From positions 1 through 5,751 of the forward strand of contig DPKT01000094.1 of the NCBI GenBank assembly GCA_003542385.1: a stretch of 5,751 bases of DNA, given 5' to 3'. Shown here piece after piece: positions 1-5,068 of the stretch. The translations under genes and the position numbers were made by a program. The stretch comes from Desulfomicrobium sp. Lineage in GTDB: Bacteria > Desulfobacterota > Desulfovibrionia > Desulfovibrionales > Desulfomicrobiaceae. Below the pieces are notes generated by a model. It made no database searches and had not been told where the DNA came from. It was given only the letters and a program-made list of their open reading frames with translations. Numbering within the stretch: position 1 is the stretch's first letter; each line of letters starts with the position of its first letter.

Positions 1-194
1 CGGCCGGCGTCAGCATGGGCGGCCCGACGCGCTATTTCGGCAAAATCAAGGACAAGCCCCCGCTGGGGCCCCAGGGGGTGATCTGGTCCGCTACGGGCAT
101 CCGCCGCATGCGCAGGGTCATCGTGGCGGCCGCAGCGGTCGCCGCAGCGTCGCTGACGGTGCTTGGCAGCACGCTGGCCTGGTGGAGCCTCTAG
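1..194 (+). CDS. cbiB: Adenosylcobinamide-phosphate synthase CbiB/CobD, C-terminal end (5' truncated)
   Basis: Only the last 63 residues are present, read in frame from base 3 to the TAG at 192-194. The segment begins AGVSMGGPTRYFGKIKDKPP, which matches the conserved C-terminal motif of CbiB/CobD (a GV-x-hydrophobic-GGP-x-x-YFG stretch followed by a KP-x-hydrophobic-G element). It ends in a hydrophobic, alanine/valine-rich helix and a WWSL tail, as expected for the last membrane segment of this polytopic inner-membrane protein. The family attaches the aminopropanol arm to adenosylcobyric acid in the late anaerobic and aerobic cobalamin pathways. The gene converges on the methyltransferase gene, with 13 bases between the two stop codons and no visible terminator. 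The family call rests on one short motif region, so it is good but not certain. The N-terminal part lies outside the window. Confidence 0.8.
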   Translation, partial: AGVSMGGPTRYFGKIKDKPPLGPQGVIWSATGIRRMRRVIVAAAAVAAASLTVLGSTLAWWSL

Positions 195-207
195 GCGTCC
201 GCCAGCT

Positions 208-1062
208 TCAGCACTTCGCTTCCCACCGTCCCCAGGTGCCGCTGGGCAGATCCATGACGCCTTCCCCGCCGCGCAGGAGCATCTCGCCGCAGGACAGGTC
301 CCCCGCCCCGAAGGTCTGCTCCAGGAGATTTCGCAGCACGATGGGCGTGAAGCCCGGGGTGTGCGAGGTCAGCAGGACGAAGAGCGGGGTGTCGCTCAGG
401 ACCTGGCGGACCAGTTCCAACGTCTCCTGCACGTTCTTCTCCACCTTGTAGAGCTCGCCGCGCTTGCCGCGCCCGAAGGACGGCGGGTCCAAGAGCACGC
501 AGTCGTACTTGCGGCCGCGGCGCACCTCCCGCTTCAGGAAGGCCCCGACGTCGTCGACGATGAAGCGGATGCCCGCGTCCTGCAGCCCGTTCAGGGCCGC
601 GTTGCCCCTGGCCCATTCGACCATGCCCTTGGATGCGTCGAGGTGGCAGCACTGGCCTCCGGCCCTGGCCGCGGCCAGGGTCGCGCCGCCGGAATAGGCG
701 AAGAGGTTCAGGAAACGGGGGGGCTGGGCGCCCTGCGCCCCGGCTTCTCCGATCCTGCCGGCGATCCATTCCCACAGGTCCAGGGTTTCGGGAAAGATGC
801 CCAGATGGCCGAAGTCCGTGGTCGAGAGGCGCATGCGCACGCCGCGGGCCGTGACGACCCACTCTTCGGGCAGCCGTTCGCGGCCGTGCCAGTTGAGCCC
901 GTCCTTGCGGTCGAAGGTGGCGTTGGCCGAATCCCAGAGCTCCGGGTGCTTCGGCTGCCACACGGCCTGGGCGCAGGGGCGGGCCAGGATGACGGGGCCG
1001 AAGCGCTCCAGTTTCTGCCCGTTGCCGCTGTCGAGAAGTTCGTAATCGTCCGTGCTGCGCAT
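208..1062 (-). CDS. Class I SAM-dependent methyltransferase, RlmI-like (PF10672 type)
   Basis: The 284-residue protein has the hallmarks of the Rossmann methyltransferases related to the 23S rRNA cytosine methyltransferase RlmI. Motif I is NLFAYSGG (119-126), the acidic motif II residue is D142 in HLDASKG, and motif IV is LDPPSF (191-196) followed by GRGKRGELYK. The roughly 115-residue N-terminal part (QPKHPELWDSANATFDRKDG region) resembles the substrate-side domain of this group, but I see no PUA domain such as E. coli RlmI carries. The start chosen is the ATG at 1062, which has GGAG five bases upstream. The frame stays open to an ATG at 1158, but that extension would translate the tRNA-Val gene and its terminator, so it is rejected. 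The gene has no clear promoter of its own: its leader begins right after the tRNA terminator. The substrate is probably RNA, by family; which RNA cannot be told. Confidence 0.9.
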   Translation of the reverse strand: MRSTDDYELLDSGNGQKLERFGPVILARPCAQAVWQPKHPELWDSANATFDRKDGLNWHGRERLPEEWVVTARGVRMRLSTTDFGHLGIFPETLDLWEWIAGRIGEAGAQGAQPPRFLNLFAYSGGATLAAARAGGQCCHLDASKGMVEWARGNAALNGLQDAGIRFIVDDVGAFLKREVRRGRKYDCVLLDPPSFGRGKRGELYKVEKNVQETLELVRQVLSDTPLFVLLTSHTPGFTPIVLRNLLEQTFGAGDLSCGEMLLRGGEGVMDLPSGTWGRWEAKC

Positions 1063-1078
1063 GATGGCTCCATAAGCG

Positions 1079-1113
1079 AAAAACCCTTCCGGGCGGCTGC
1101 CTGGAAGGGTTTT
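1079..1113 (-). terminator. Intrinsic terminator of tRNA-Val
   Basis: On the minus strand AAAACCCTTCC and GGAAGGGTTTT form an 11-base perfect inverted repeat around a 12-base loop, with a run of five T at the end of the right arm. It starts 8 bases after the encoded CCA of tRNA-Val and ends 16 bases before the ATG of the methyltransferase gene, so it ends the tRNA transcript inside the leader of that gene. Confidence 0.85.
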
Positions 1114-1121
1114 GCGGTCTG

Positions 1122-1197
1122 TGGTGGGCGATACGGGATTTGAACCTGTGACTTCCACCGTGTGAAGATGGCACTCTCACCACTGAGTTAATCGCCC
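1122..1197 (-). tRNA. tRNA-Val, anticodon CAC, with encoded 3' CCA
   Basis: A full cloverleaf can be folded on the minus strand. The acceptor stem is GGGCGAT with ATCGCCC (perfect, 7 pairs). The D stem is ACTC/GAGT with an 8-base loop holding GG. The anticodon stem is CCATC/GGTGG, including one T-G wobble, around loop TTCACAC. The anticodon CAC lies at 1164-1162 and reads GUG valine codons. The variable region is AAGTC and the T loop TTCAAAT. Discriminator A73 at 1125 is followed by a genomic CCA (1124-1122). The T stem ACAGG/CCCGT has one mismatch, A51 opposite C63. The mature body is 73 bases plus CCA. It is preceded by a TTGACA promoter and followed by an intrinsic terminator, so it looks like a single-gene unit. 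Confidence 0.96.
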
Positions 1198-1207
1198 GAG
1201 GAGAAAG

Positions 1208-1236
1208 CCTTTAGCCTCGGCCTCTTCGTCTGTCAA
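1208..1236 (-). promoter_or_regulatory. Sigma70-type promoter of tRNA-Val
   Basis: The minus strand shows a perfect -35 TTGACA (1236-1231), a 17-base spacer and a partial -10 TAAAGG (1213-1208; 3 of 6 consensus bases). A start about 7 bases downstream of the -10 would fall near 1201, only a few bases before the tRNA 5' end at 1197. Placement and spacing fit a stable-RNA promoter well, although the -10 is imperfect. The -35 lies 30-35 bases after the GNAT stop codon. Confidence 0.75.
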
Positions 1237-1265
1237 GAATTTCCCGGCAGCAGAATTCGACAGGT

Positions 1266-1796
1266 TCAGAGATTCTTTTCGAGTTCGATGAAGGCGTGAC
1301 CGTGCGGGCTGAAATGCCGGTCTCCGCTCATGCCGGTGACATGGGTGAACCCCAGCTTTACCCAGAACCGCAGGGCGTTCCAGTTTCTGAGCCCCACGCC
1401 GACCCGCAGAGTTTTCGCCGGTCCCGGTCGCAACACCTGCTCCAGGCGCAGGCAGATTTCCCGTCCGAGCCCCGCCCCCTGGAAGCGGGGGTGAAGGAAC
1501 AGCTCGCCGATGTAGGCGACGTCCCCGGCCGGGTAGCCCATGCACAGGCTCAAAAGGCCCAGAGGCTGCTCGGTGCGGACGTCGCATAGCAGGAAGTTGT
1601 GAAGCCGGGCGGTCGGGGCGCTTTGCGGGAGGTTCAGCCCTTGCGTGAAGCGCCGGGACAGGACGAGGGGATCGTGCTCCCTGTCCAGCAGGACGAGCAG
1701 ATCCCGGTTGCCTCCATAGATGCCGGCCACCGCCCGGATGTCGGCGTTGGTCACGGGCCGGGCGAGGATGCGTGCGCTGCGCAGGGTCTCGGCCAT
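1266..1796 (-). CDS. GNAT-family N-acetyltransferase
   Basis: The 176-residue protein fits one GNAT domain, which transfers an acetyl group from acetyl-CoA to an amine. Motif A is visible at about 96-113: IGELFLHPRFQGAGLGRE, where QGAGLG (106-111) is the Q/R-x-x-G-x-G/A pyrophosphate-binding loop following strand beta4. Motif B is NWNALRFWVKLGF (138-150), the helix-and-strand element that often carries N-x-x-A-x-x-x-Y/W-x-x-x-GF. The N-terminal RPVTNADI strand-helix is also typical, so the start must be close to the ATG at 1796. That ATG has no Shine-Dalgarno sequence, because the T-run of the proC terminator ends one base before it. No better start codon keeps the fold intact. The substrate cannot be predicted; relatives modify amino acids, aminoglycosides or protein N-termini. 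It lies downstream of proC on the same strand but is separated from it by that terminator. Confidence 0.88.
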   Translation of the reverse strand: MAETLRSARILARPVTNADIRAVAGIYGGNRDLLVLLDREHDPLVLSRRFTQGLNLPQSAPTARLHNFLLCDVRTEQPLGLLSLCMGYPAGDVAYIGELFLHPRFQGAGLGREICLRLEQVLRPGPAKTLRVGVGLRNWNALRFWVKLGFTHVTGMSGDRHFSPHGHAFIELEKNL

Positions 1797-1797
1797 G

Positions 1798-1820
1798 AAA
1801 AAAGGCGGCCCCAGGCCGCC
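1798..1820 (-). terminator. Intrinsic terminator of ndk-proC
   Basis: Minus strand: GGCGGCC, loop TGG, GGCCGCC, then six T. The hairpin begins immediately after the proC stop codon (1823-1821) and the T-run ends one base before the GNAT ATG. A seven-pair all-GC stem with a T6 tail is a strong intrinsic terminator. On the plus strand there is no T tail, so it works in one direction. Confidence 0.9.
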
Positions 1821-2612
1821 CTACTCCGCGAGTTCCCTGCTTCGCCGGGCGGCCGCCAGGACCGCCTGGGACAGGGCGAATTTGAATCGGTGCTCGTCCA
1901 GGGCGTTGAGCCCTGCGATGGTCGTGCCGCCGGGGGAGGTGACCATTTCCTTCAGCAGCGTCGGGTGCGCCCCGTCGGCCTCTGCCATGAGGGCGCAGCC
2001 GCCGACCAGGCCCGTGACCATGTCCGTGGCCTGAGCCCTGGTCAGGCCCAGGGTCACGCCGGCGTCGATGAGCCCTTCCATGAAGGCGTAGACATAGGCC
2101 GGGCCCGAGCCGATGAGGCCGGTGTAAGCGTCGAAGAGCTTCTCAGGCAGGACGTGGGCCTGGCCGATGGACGAGAAGGTTTCGAGTACGGTCCGGCGGC
2201 AGGCTTCGTCGATCTTTTCATGGTCGAAGCACAGGGCGTAGACGCCCTTGCCGACCATGGCCGGAGTGTTGGGCATGACTCGCACGACGGGGCAGGCTCC
2301 GCCCGACCAGGCGGCCAGCTGGGCCACGGTCACGCCGGCGGCGATGGACACGAGGCACGTTTCGGGTCCAAGGGACTCGGCCAGCCCCTGCAGGACAGGC
2401 CGCATGACCTGCGGCTTGACGGCCAGGAGGACGAAGTCCGAATTCCCGGCCACGTCCTGCGCGGTCTTGTGGATGGTCATGATGTCGGCGTTTTTGCCGC
2501 ACATGACGTCGCTGGGGTCGAAGCCGTGCAGCTCGAAGGCGCCTCCCGCGGTCAGCCCGCGGGCGATGGCGCCACCCATGTTCCCAAGTCCGATGAACCC
2601 GAAGCGTTTCAT
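1821..2612 (-). CDS. proC: Pyrroline-5-carboxylate reductase
   Basis: The 263-residue protein catalyses the NAD(P)H-dependent reduction of 1-pyrroline-5-carboxylate to L-proline, the last step of proline synthesis, in the cytoplasm. The N-terminal Rossmann fold shows FIGLGNMGGAIA (6-17). AVKPQ (64-68) and MPNTPA (113-118) are family landmarks of the dinucleotide domain, and IGSGPAYVYAF opens the helical dimerisation domain. The P5CR signature is at 218-235 (TLLKEMVTSPGGTTIAGL). The length is normal for the family. The start ATG (2612-2610) overlaps the ndk stop codon by one base (TAATG), with GGTGGG just upstream as a ribosome site, so translation is probably coupled to ndk. A strong terminator follows the TAG directly. 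The assignment is secure; the only open point is NADH versus NADPH preference. Confidence 0.97.
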   Translation of the reverse strand: MKRFGFIGLGNMGGAIARGLTAGGAFELHGFDPSDVMCGKNADIMTIHKTAQDVAGNSDFVLLAVKPQVMRPVLQGLAESLGPETCLVSIAAGVTVAQLAAWSGGACPVVRVMPNTPAMVGKGVYALCFDHEKIDEACRRTVLETFSSIGQAHVLPEKLFDAYTGLIGSGPAYVYAFMEGLIDAGVTLGLTRAQATDMVTGLVGGCALMAEADGAHPTLLKEMVTSPGGTTIAGLNALDEHRFKFALSQAVLAAARRSRELAE

Positions 2613-3028
2613 TATCCCACCAGTTCCAGAGCGTTGAAGAAGTACGCGATCTCGACGGCCGCGGTGTCCTGACCATCGGAACCGTGGCAGGAGTTCTTTT
2701 CGATGTCCAGCGCGTACTTGCGGCGGATGGTGCCTTCGGCGGCGTTGTCCTTGTTGGTGGCGCCCATCAGGTCGCGGTACTTCTGCACGGCGTTCTCGCC
2801 TTCAAGGCACATGACCACGCAGGGTCCGGAGCACATGTAGTCGGTCAGGCTGCCGAAGAAGGGGCGCTCCCTGTGCACGGCGTAGAAGCCTTCTGCCTGG
2901 GCCTTGGACAAGTGGATCATCTTCATGCCGATGATGCGCAGGCCGGCGTTCTGGATCATGGCGATGATTTCGCCCTGCAGGTTGCGGGCGATGGCGTCGG
3001 GCTTGATGATGGAGAAAGTGCGTTCCAT
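2612..3028 (-). CDS. ndk: Nucleoside diphosphate kinase
   Basis: The 138-residue protein transfers the gamma-phosphate of ATP to NDPs through a phospho-histidine intermediate and so balances nucleotide pools. It opens with ERTFSIIKPDA, the classic Ndk N-terminus, and contains RPFFGSL (55-61), LEGENAVQKYRDLMGATN (75-92) and the active-site region NSCHGSD (112-118) with catalytic H115, followed by AAVEIAYFF. At 138 residues it is slightly shorter than the E. coli protein (143) at both ends. The ATG at 3028 is preceded by GAGGAG with a 5-base spacing, which fixes the start. The frame stays open far upstream, across the intergenic region and antisense to gap, but that extension has no homology and lies before a clear ribosome site. 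It is the first gene of an apparent ndk-proC unit, divergent from the GAF-gap unit. Confidence 0.97.
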   Translation of the reverse strand: MERTFSIIKPDAIARNLQGEIIAMIQNAGLRIIGMKMIHLSKAQAEGFYAVHRERPFFGSLTDYMCSGPCVVMCLEGENAVQKYRDLMGATNKDNAAEGTIRRKYALDIEKNSCHGSDGQDTAAVEIAYFFNALELVG

Positions 3029-3059
3029 AAATGCTCCTCGATGTGATTTTTTGCGGCGT

Positions 3060-3086
3060 CCTATACTCTGCGACCGGAAAATACAA
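3060..3086 (-). promoter_or_regulatory. Possible sigma70 promoter for ndk-proC
   Basis: The minus strand reads TTGTAT (3086-3081), a short 15-base spacer, and TATAGG (3065-3060), about 32 bases before the ndk ATG. Each hexamer is a partial match and the spacer is below the usual 16-18, so this is only the best candidate in the region. Confidence 0.3.
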
Positions 3087-3097
3087 GGAGCGGCTTT

Positions 3098-3124
3098 TTT
3101 GAGTGCATTGTTTGGTCGCTCAAA
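3098..3124. repeat. Inverted repeat in the divergent ndk / GAF-gap intergenic region
   Basis: TTTGAG (3098-3103) and CTCAAA (3119-3124) form a six-base perfect dyad with 15 bases between the arms; one more matching pair is reached after a mismatch. The spacing (about two helical turns centre to centre) would suit a dimeric regulator serving either divergent unit, but arms this short can occur by chance. The rest of 3029-3217 shows no gene and no clear plus-strand promoter. Confidence 0.35.
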
Positions 3125-3217
3125 TTGCATGTTTGTGTCATGGGGAAATTGTGTTGGTCTCCCGGGCCGTCCTGGTGTATCCCTCCGGGGAAGCCTTTGA
3201 ATACAGCGGAGGAAATC

Positions 3218-3778
3218 ATGAGTACAAAACGTCTTTACGAGATTTTTTATGAAGTGAGCCGCACCGTGAACTCCAGCCTCGACCCGGGCGAGGTCCTGAA
3301 CCGCATCGCGGAGCAGGTCACCCGCGCCATGGGCGTGAAGGGATGCTTCATCCGCCTGCTGGACCGCGGCGGCAAGGTCCTCAAGCCGGCGGCCCAGTTC
3401 GGCCTGAGCGAGCGCTACACCAGAAAGGGCGTGGTCGAGGTGGCCAAGAGCGGCCTGGACCGCGAGGCCTTCACCGGCAAGGTGGTGCAGATCGCCGATG
3501 CCGGCACGGACCCGCGTTTTCAGTACGGCAAGGAGGCCGCGGCCGAGGGTCTGGCCTCGGTCCTGGTGGCGCCCATGTTCGTGGAGGGCAGCCGGCCCAT
3601 CGGCGTGCTGCGCGTCTACACCGGGGAGCGCAGGGAGTTCGGGCCCGAGGAGACCGGCTTTCTGCAGGCCATCGCGAACATCTCGGCCATCGCCATCGAG
3701 AACGCGCGCATGCACCAGACCCTGAAGCGCCAGATGGAACTGATCAACGCCTACGACTACCAGGTTTTCGAGGACTAG
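3218..3778 (+). CDS. Stand-alone GAF-domain protein
   Basis: The 186-residue protein is almost entirely one GAF domain, a cytoplasmic sensor fold that binds small molecules or mediates dimerisation. A leading helix (KRLYEIFYEVSRTVNSSLDPGEVLNRIAEQ, about 4-33) is followed by the strand CFIRLLD (43-49), the loop with AAQFGLSERY, the GL-x-x-x-x-x-G-x-VVQIADAGTDPRF segment (79-101), the strand SVLVAPMF (114-121), IGVLRVYT (128-135), and a C-terminal helix (about 142-178) typical of GAF-to-effector linkers. No effector domain (kinase, GGDEF, HTH) follows, so it ends as a sensor or partner module. The ATG at 3218 has GGAGG with a 5-base gap; the open frame upstream (to 3125) lacks a ribosome site and has no family character. 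It lies 9 bases before gap and is probably co-transcribed. The ligand is unknown; the single C43 gives no clear heme or bilin site. Confidence 0.9.
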   Translation: MSTKRLYEIFYEVSRTVNSSLDPGEVLNRIAEQVTRAMGVKGCFIRLLDRGGKVLKPAAQFGLSERYTRKGVVEVAKSGLDREAFTGKVVQIADAGTDPRFQYGKEAAAEGLASVLVAPMFVEGSRPIGVLRVYTGERREFGPEETGFLQAIANISAIAIENARMHQTLKRQMELINAYDYQVFED

Positions 3779-3787
3779 GGGGAGCAT

Positions 3788-4807
3788 ATGGGAAAGACAC
3801 GCATCGGCATCAACGGATTCGGGCGCATCGGCCGCCAGGTCCTGAAAACCATCTGGCAGCGCCACCGCGACACCCTGGAAGTCGTGGCCATCAATGACCT
3901 CTTCGACACCCGGACCAACGCCCACCTGCTGCGGCACGACACGTCCTACGGGCGCTTCGCCCCCGAGGTCGAGGCCGACGACGCGACCATCCGCGTCGGC
4001 GGGGAATGGGAGATCAAGAGCTTCGCCCAGCGCGACCCCAAGCTCATCCCCTGGAAGGCCTGCGGGGTGGATATCGTCATCGAGTCCACGGGCATCTTCC
4101 GCACCGGGCCCACGGCGGCCCAGCACCTGGAGGCCGGGGCCAGGAAGGTCATCATCACCGCACCGTCCAAGGACGAGGACCTGACCGTGGTCATCGGCGT
4201 CAACGAGGGGCAGTACGACCCGGCCAAGCACCACATCGTCTCCAACGCCTCCTGCACCACCAACTGCCTGGCCCCGGCGGTCAAGGTCATGCACGCGAAG
4301 TTCGGCGTGGCCAAGGGCGTGCTGACCACGGTCCACGCCTACACCAACGACCAGCGCATCCTCGACCTGCCGCACAAGGACCTGCGCCGGGCCCGGGCCG
4401 CGGCCTGCAACATGATCCCGACCTCCACGGGCGCGGCCAAGGCCGTGGCCAAGGTCCTGCCCGAGATGGCCGGCCGCTTCGACGGCTACTCCGTGCGCGT
4501 GCCCGTGCCGGCCGTGTCCCTGGTGGACTTCGTGGCCGTGCTTGAGCGAGACACCACGGCCGAGGAGCTGAAAGCCGCCTTCAAGGCGGCCGCCGAAGGG
4601 GAGCTGAAGGGCATCCTCGGCTACAGCGAGGAGGCGCTGGTGTCCTCGGACTTCATCGCCGACCCGCATTCGGGCGTGGTCGAGGCCGACTTCACCACCG
4701 TGCAGTGCGGCAACCTGGCCAAGGTGCTCATCTGGTACGACAACGAATGGGGCTATTCCTGCCGCGTGGCCGACCTGGCCCATCTCATGGGGCAGAAAGG
4801 GTTCTAG
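3788..4807 (+). CDS. gap: Glyceraldehyde-3-phosphate dehydrogenase, type I, NAD-dependent type
   Basis: The 339-residue enzyme converts glyceraldehyde-3-phosphate, NAD+ and phosphate into 1,3-bisphosphoglycerate, reversibly, in cytoplasmic glycolysis and gluconeogenesis. The Rossmann motif GINGFGRIGR is at 7-16. The catalytic cysteine is C156 in SNASCTTNC and its partner is H183 in TTVHAYTNDQ. Downstream are LDLPHKDLRRARAAA and the conserved C-terminal WYDNEWGYS (316-324). Asp37 after the second strand (AINDLFD) and the LP pair at 194-195 are features of NAD-specific rather than NADP-specific GAPDH. Length is normal for the family. The ATG at 3788 is preceded by GGGGGAG with a short spacing. 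The gene follows the GAF gene by 9 bases and ends before a strong terminator. Codon use is strongly biased to C or G at third positions, as in its neighbours. The assignment is secure. Confidence 0.98.
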   Translation: MGKTRIGINGFGRIGRQVLKTIWQRHRDTLEVVAINDLFDTRTNAHLLRHDTSYGRFAPEVEADDATIRVGGEWEIKSFAQRDPKLIPWKACGVDIVIESTGIFRTGPTAAQHLEAGARKVIITAPSKDEDLTVVIGVNEGQYDPAKHHIVSNASCTTNCLAPAVKVMHAKFGVAKGVLTTVHAYTNDQRILDLPHKDLRRARAAACNMIPTSTGAAKAVAKVLPEMAGRFDGYSVRVPVPAVSLVDFVAVLERDTTAEELKAAFKAAAEGELKGILGYSEEALVSSDFIADPHSGVVEADFTTVQCGNLAKVLIWYDNEWGYSCRVADLAHLMGQKGF

Positions 4808-4830
4808 GCGGCTTCTTCGCCAGCGCATGT

Positions 4831-4868
4831 TCCCCCTGCCGGATTGTCCCGGCAGGGGGATTTTTTTT
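4831..4868 (+). terminator. Intrinsic terminator of GAF-gap
   Basis: A perfect 12-base stem, TCCCCCTGCCGG (4831-4842) with CCGGCAGGGGGA (4849-4860), closes a 6-base loop and is followed at once by eight T (4861-4868). It starts 23 bases after the gap stop codon. This is a textbook strong Rho-independent terminator. Confidence 0.96.
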
Positions 4869-4873
4869 CGACC

Positions 4874-4890
4874 CGGTCCGGGCTTTGCAA
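4874..4890 (+). promoter_or_regulatory. Weak sigma54-like -24/-12 element
   Basis: GG at 4875-4876 and GC at 4887-4888 are exactly 10 bases apart, and the -12 side reads TTGCAA, as in the sigma54 consensus. The -24 side (CGGTCC) matches only partly. It lies just after the gap terminator, about 180 bases before the ABC gene, so a transcript from here would have a long leader. A chance match is quite possible in GC-rich DNA. Confidence 0.2.
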
Positions 4891-4917
4891 CCCGCGCCGG
4901 TGGATTCCATCTTTCTG

Positions 4918-4937
4918 CGCATGAAATGCGACATTTC
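4918..4937. repeat. Two overlapping short palindromes
   Basis: CGCAT-GAA-ATGCG (4918-4930) and GAAATG-CGA-CATTTC (4923-4937) are both perfect dyads with 3-base centres, and they share eight bases. They are the first members of a run of dyads upstream of the ABC gene. Overlap of this sort could be two protein sites or alternative hairpins. Confidence 0.4.
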
Positions 4938-4939
4938 CC

Positions 4940-4963
4940 GCACAGGACGCCGTTCTCCTGTGC
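4940..4963. repeat. Perfect 8-base inverted repeat
   Basis: GCACAGGA (4940-4947) and TCCTGTGC (4956-4963) are exact reverse complements around an 8-base centre. No T-run follows on either strand, so it is not an intrinsic terminator. It may be an operator or a leader hairpin if a promoter lies upstream. Confidence 0.5.
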
Positions 4964-4995
4964 AGAAATTCGCACTTGATTTCAGGCGAAATTCT
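4964..4995. repeat. Imperfect 10-base inverted repeat
   Basis: AGAAATTCGC (4964-4973) and GCGAAATTCT (4986-4995) are reverse complements at 9 of 10 positions with 12 bases between. It abuts the previous dyad without a gap. Both arms also contain GAAATTC, so the element reads as a direct repeat 23 bases apart as well. The right arm falls inside the spacer of the candidate promoter at 4976-5003, which would suit an operator. Confidence 0.45.
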
Positions 4996-5003
4996 GTTCT
5001 AGC
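4976..5003 (+). promoter_or_regulatory. Candidate promoter for the ABC transporter gene
   Basis: TTGATT (4976-4981), a 16-base spacer and TCTAGC (4998-5003) give a -35 and -10 pair with 4 and 3 consensus matches respectively. A start near 5010 would leave a leader of about 60 bases containing the GGCCGCC/GGCGGCC hairpin. The match is weak; position is the main support. Confidence 0.25.
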
Positions 5004-5017
5004 GCAGGCGTGTCCGA

Positions 5018-5038
5018 GGCCGCCTCCTTCCGGCGGCC
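5018..5038 (+). repeat. GC-rich hairpin in the ABC gene leader
   Basis: GGCCGCC (5018-5024) and GGCGGCC (5032-5038) form a seven-pair all-GC stem around a 7-base pyrimidine loop, 30 bases before the ATG. No T-run follows, so it is not a terminator. It does not cover the AAGGAG ribosome site. It may affect message stability or translation. Confidence 0.45.
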
Positions 5039-5068
5039 GTACAACCTCAACCATTCCAAGGAGCTGCC

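Noticed and set aside
163..1143. A 326-codon plus-strand frame opposite the methyltransferase gene
   Set aside because: It is antisense to a gene with clear motifs, has no recognisable domain, and overlaps the cbiB 3' end and the tRNA gene.
1063..1158. Upstream extension of the methyltransferase to an ATG at 1158
   Set aside because: The extra residues (MEVTGSNPVSPTT and on) are translated tRNA-Val and terminator sequence; the ATG at 1062 has a ribosome site.
1122..1197. tRNA-Val as an integration (att) site
   Set aside because: No second copy of the tRNA 3' end, integrase or foreign-looking genes is present in the window.
1599..2672. A 357-codon plus-strand frame opposite proC and part of the GNAT gene
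   Set aside because: Antisense shadow of two well-supported genes; no domain recognised.
3113..3129. Sigma54-like TGGTCGC...TTGCA before the GAF gene
   Set aside because: GG and GC are 11 bases apart rather than the strict 10, and sigma54 promoters tolerate spacing changes poorly.
3125..3217. N-terminal extension of the GAF protein to an ATG at 3125
   Set aside because: The extension is cysteine/proline-rich without GAF character and has no ribosome site, while the ATG at 3218 has GGAGG at a good distance.
2612..4975. A 787-codon open frame on the minus strand covering ndk and running antisense to the GAF and gap genes
   Set aside because: Only its last 138 residues are protein-like (Ndk). 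The rest is low-complexity antisense translation of GC-rich coding DNA, and the Ndk ATG has its own GAGGAG site. It reflects stop-poor antisense frames, not a fusion.
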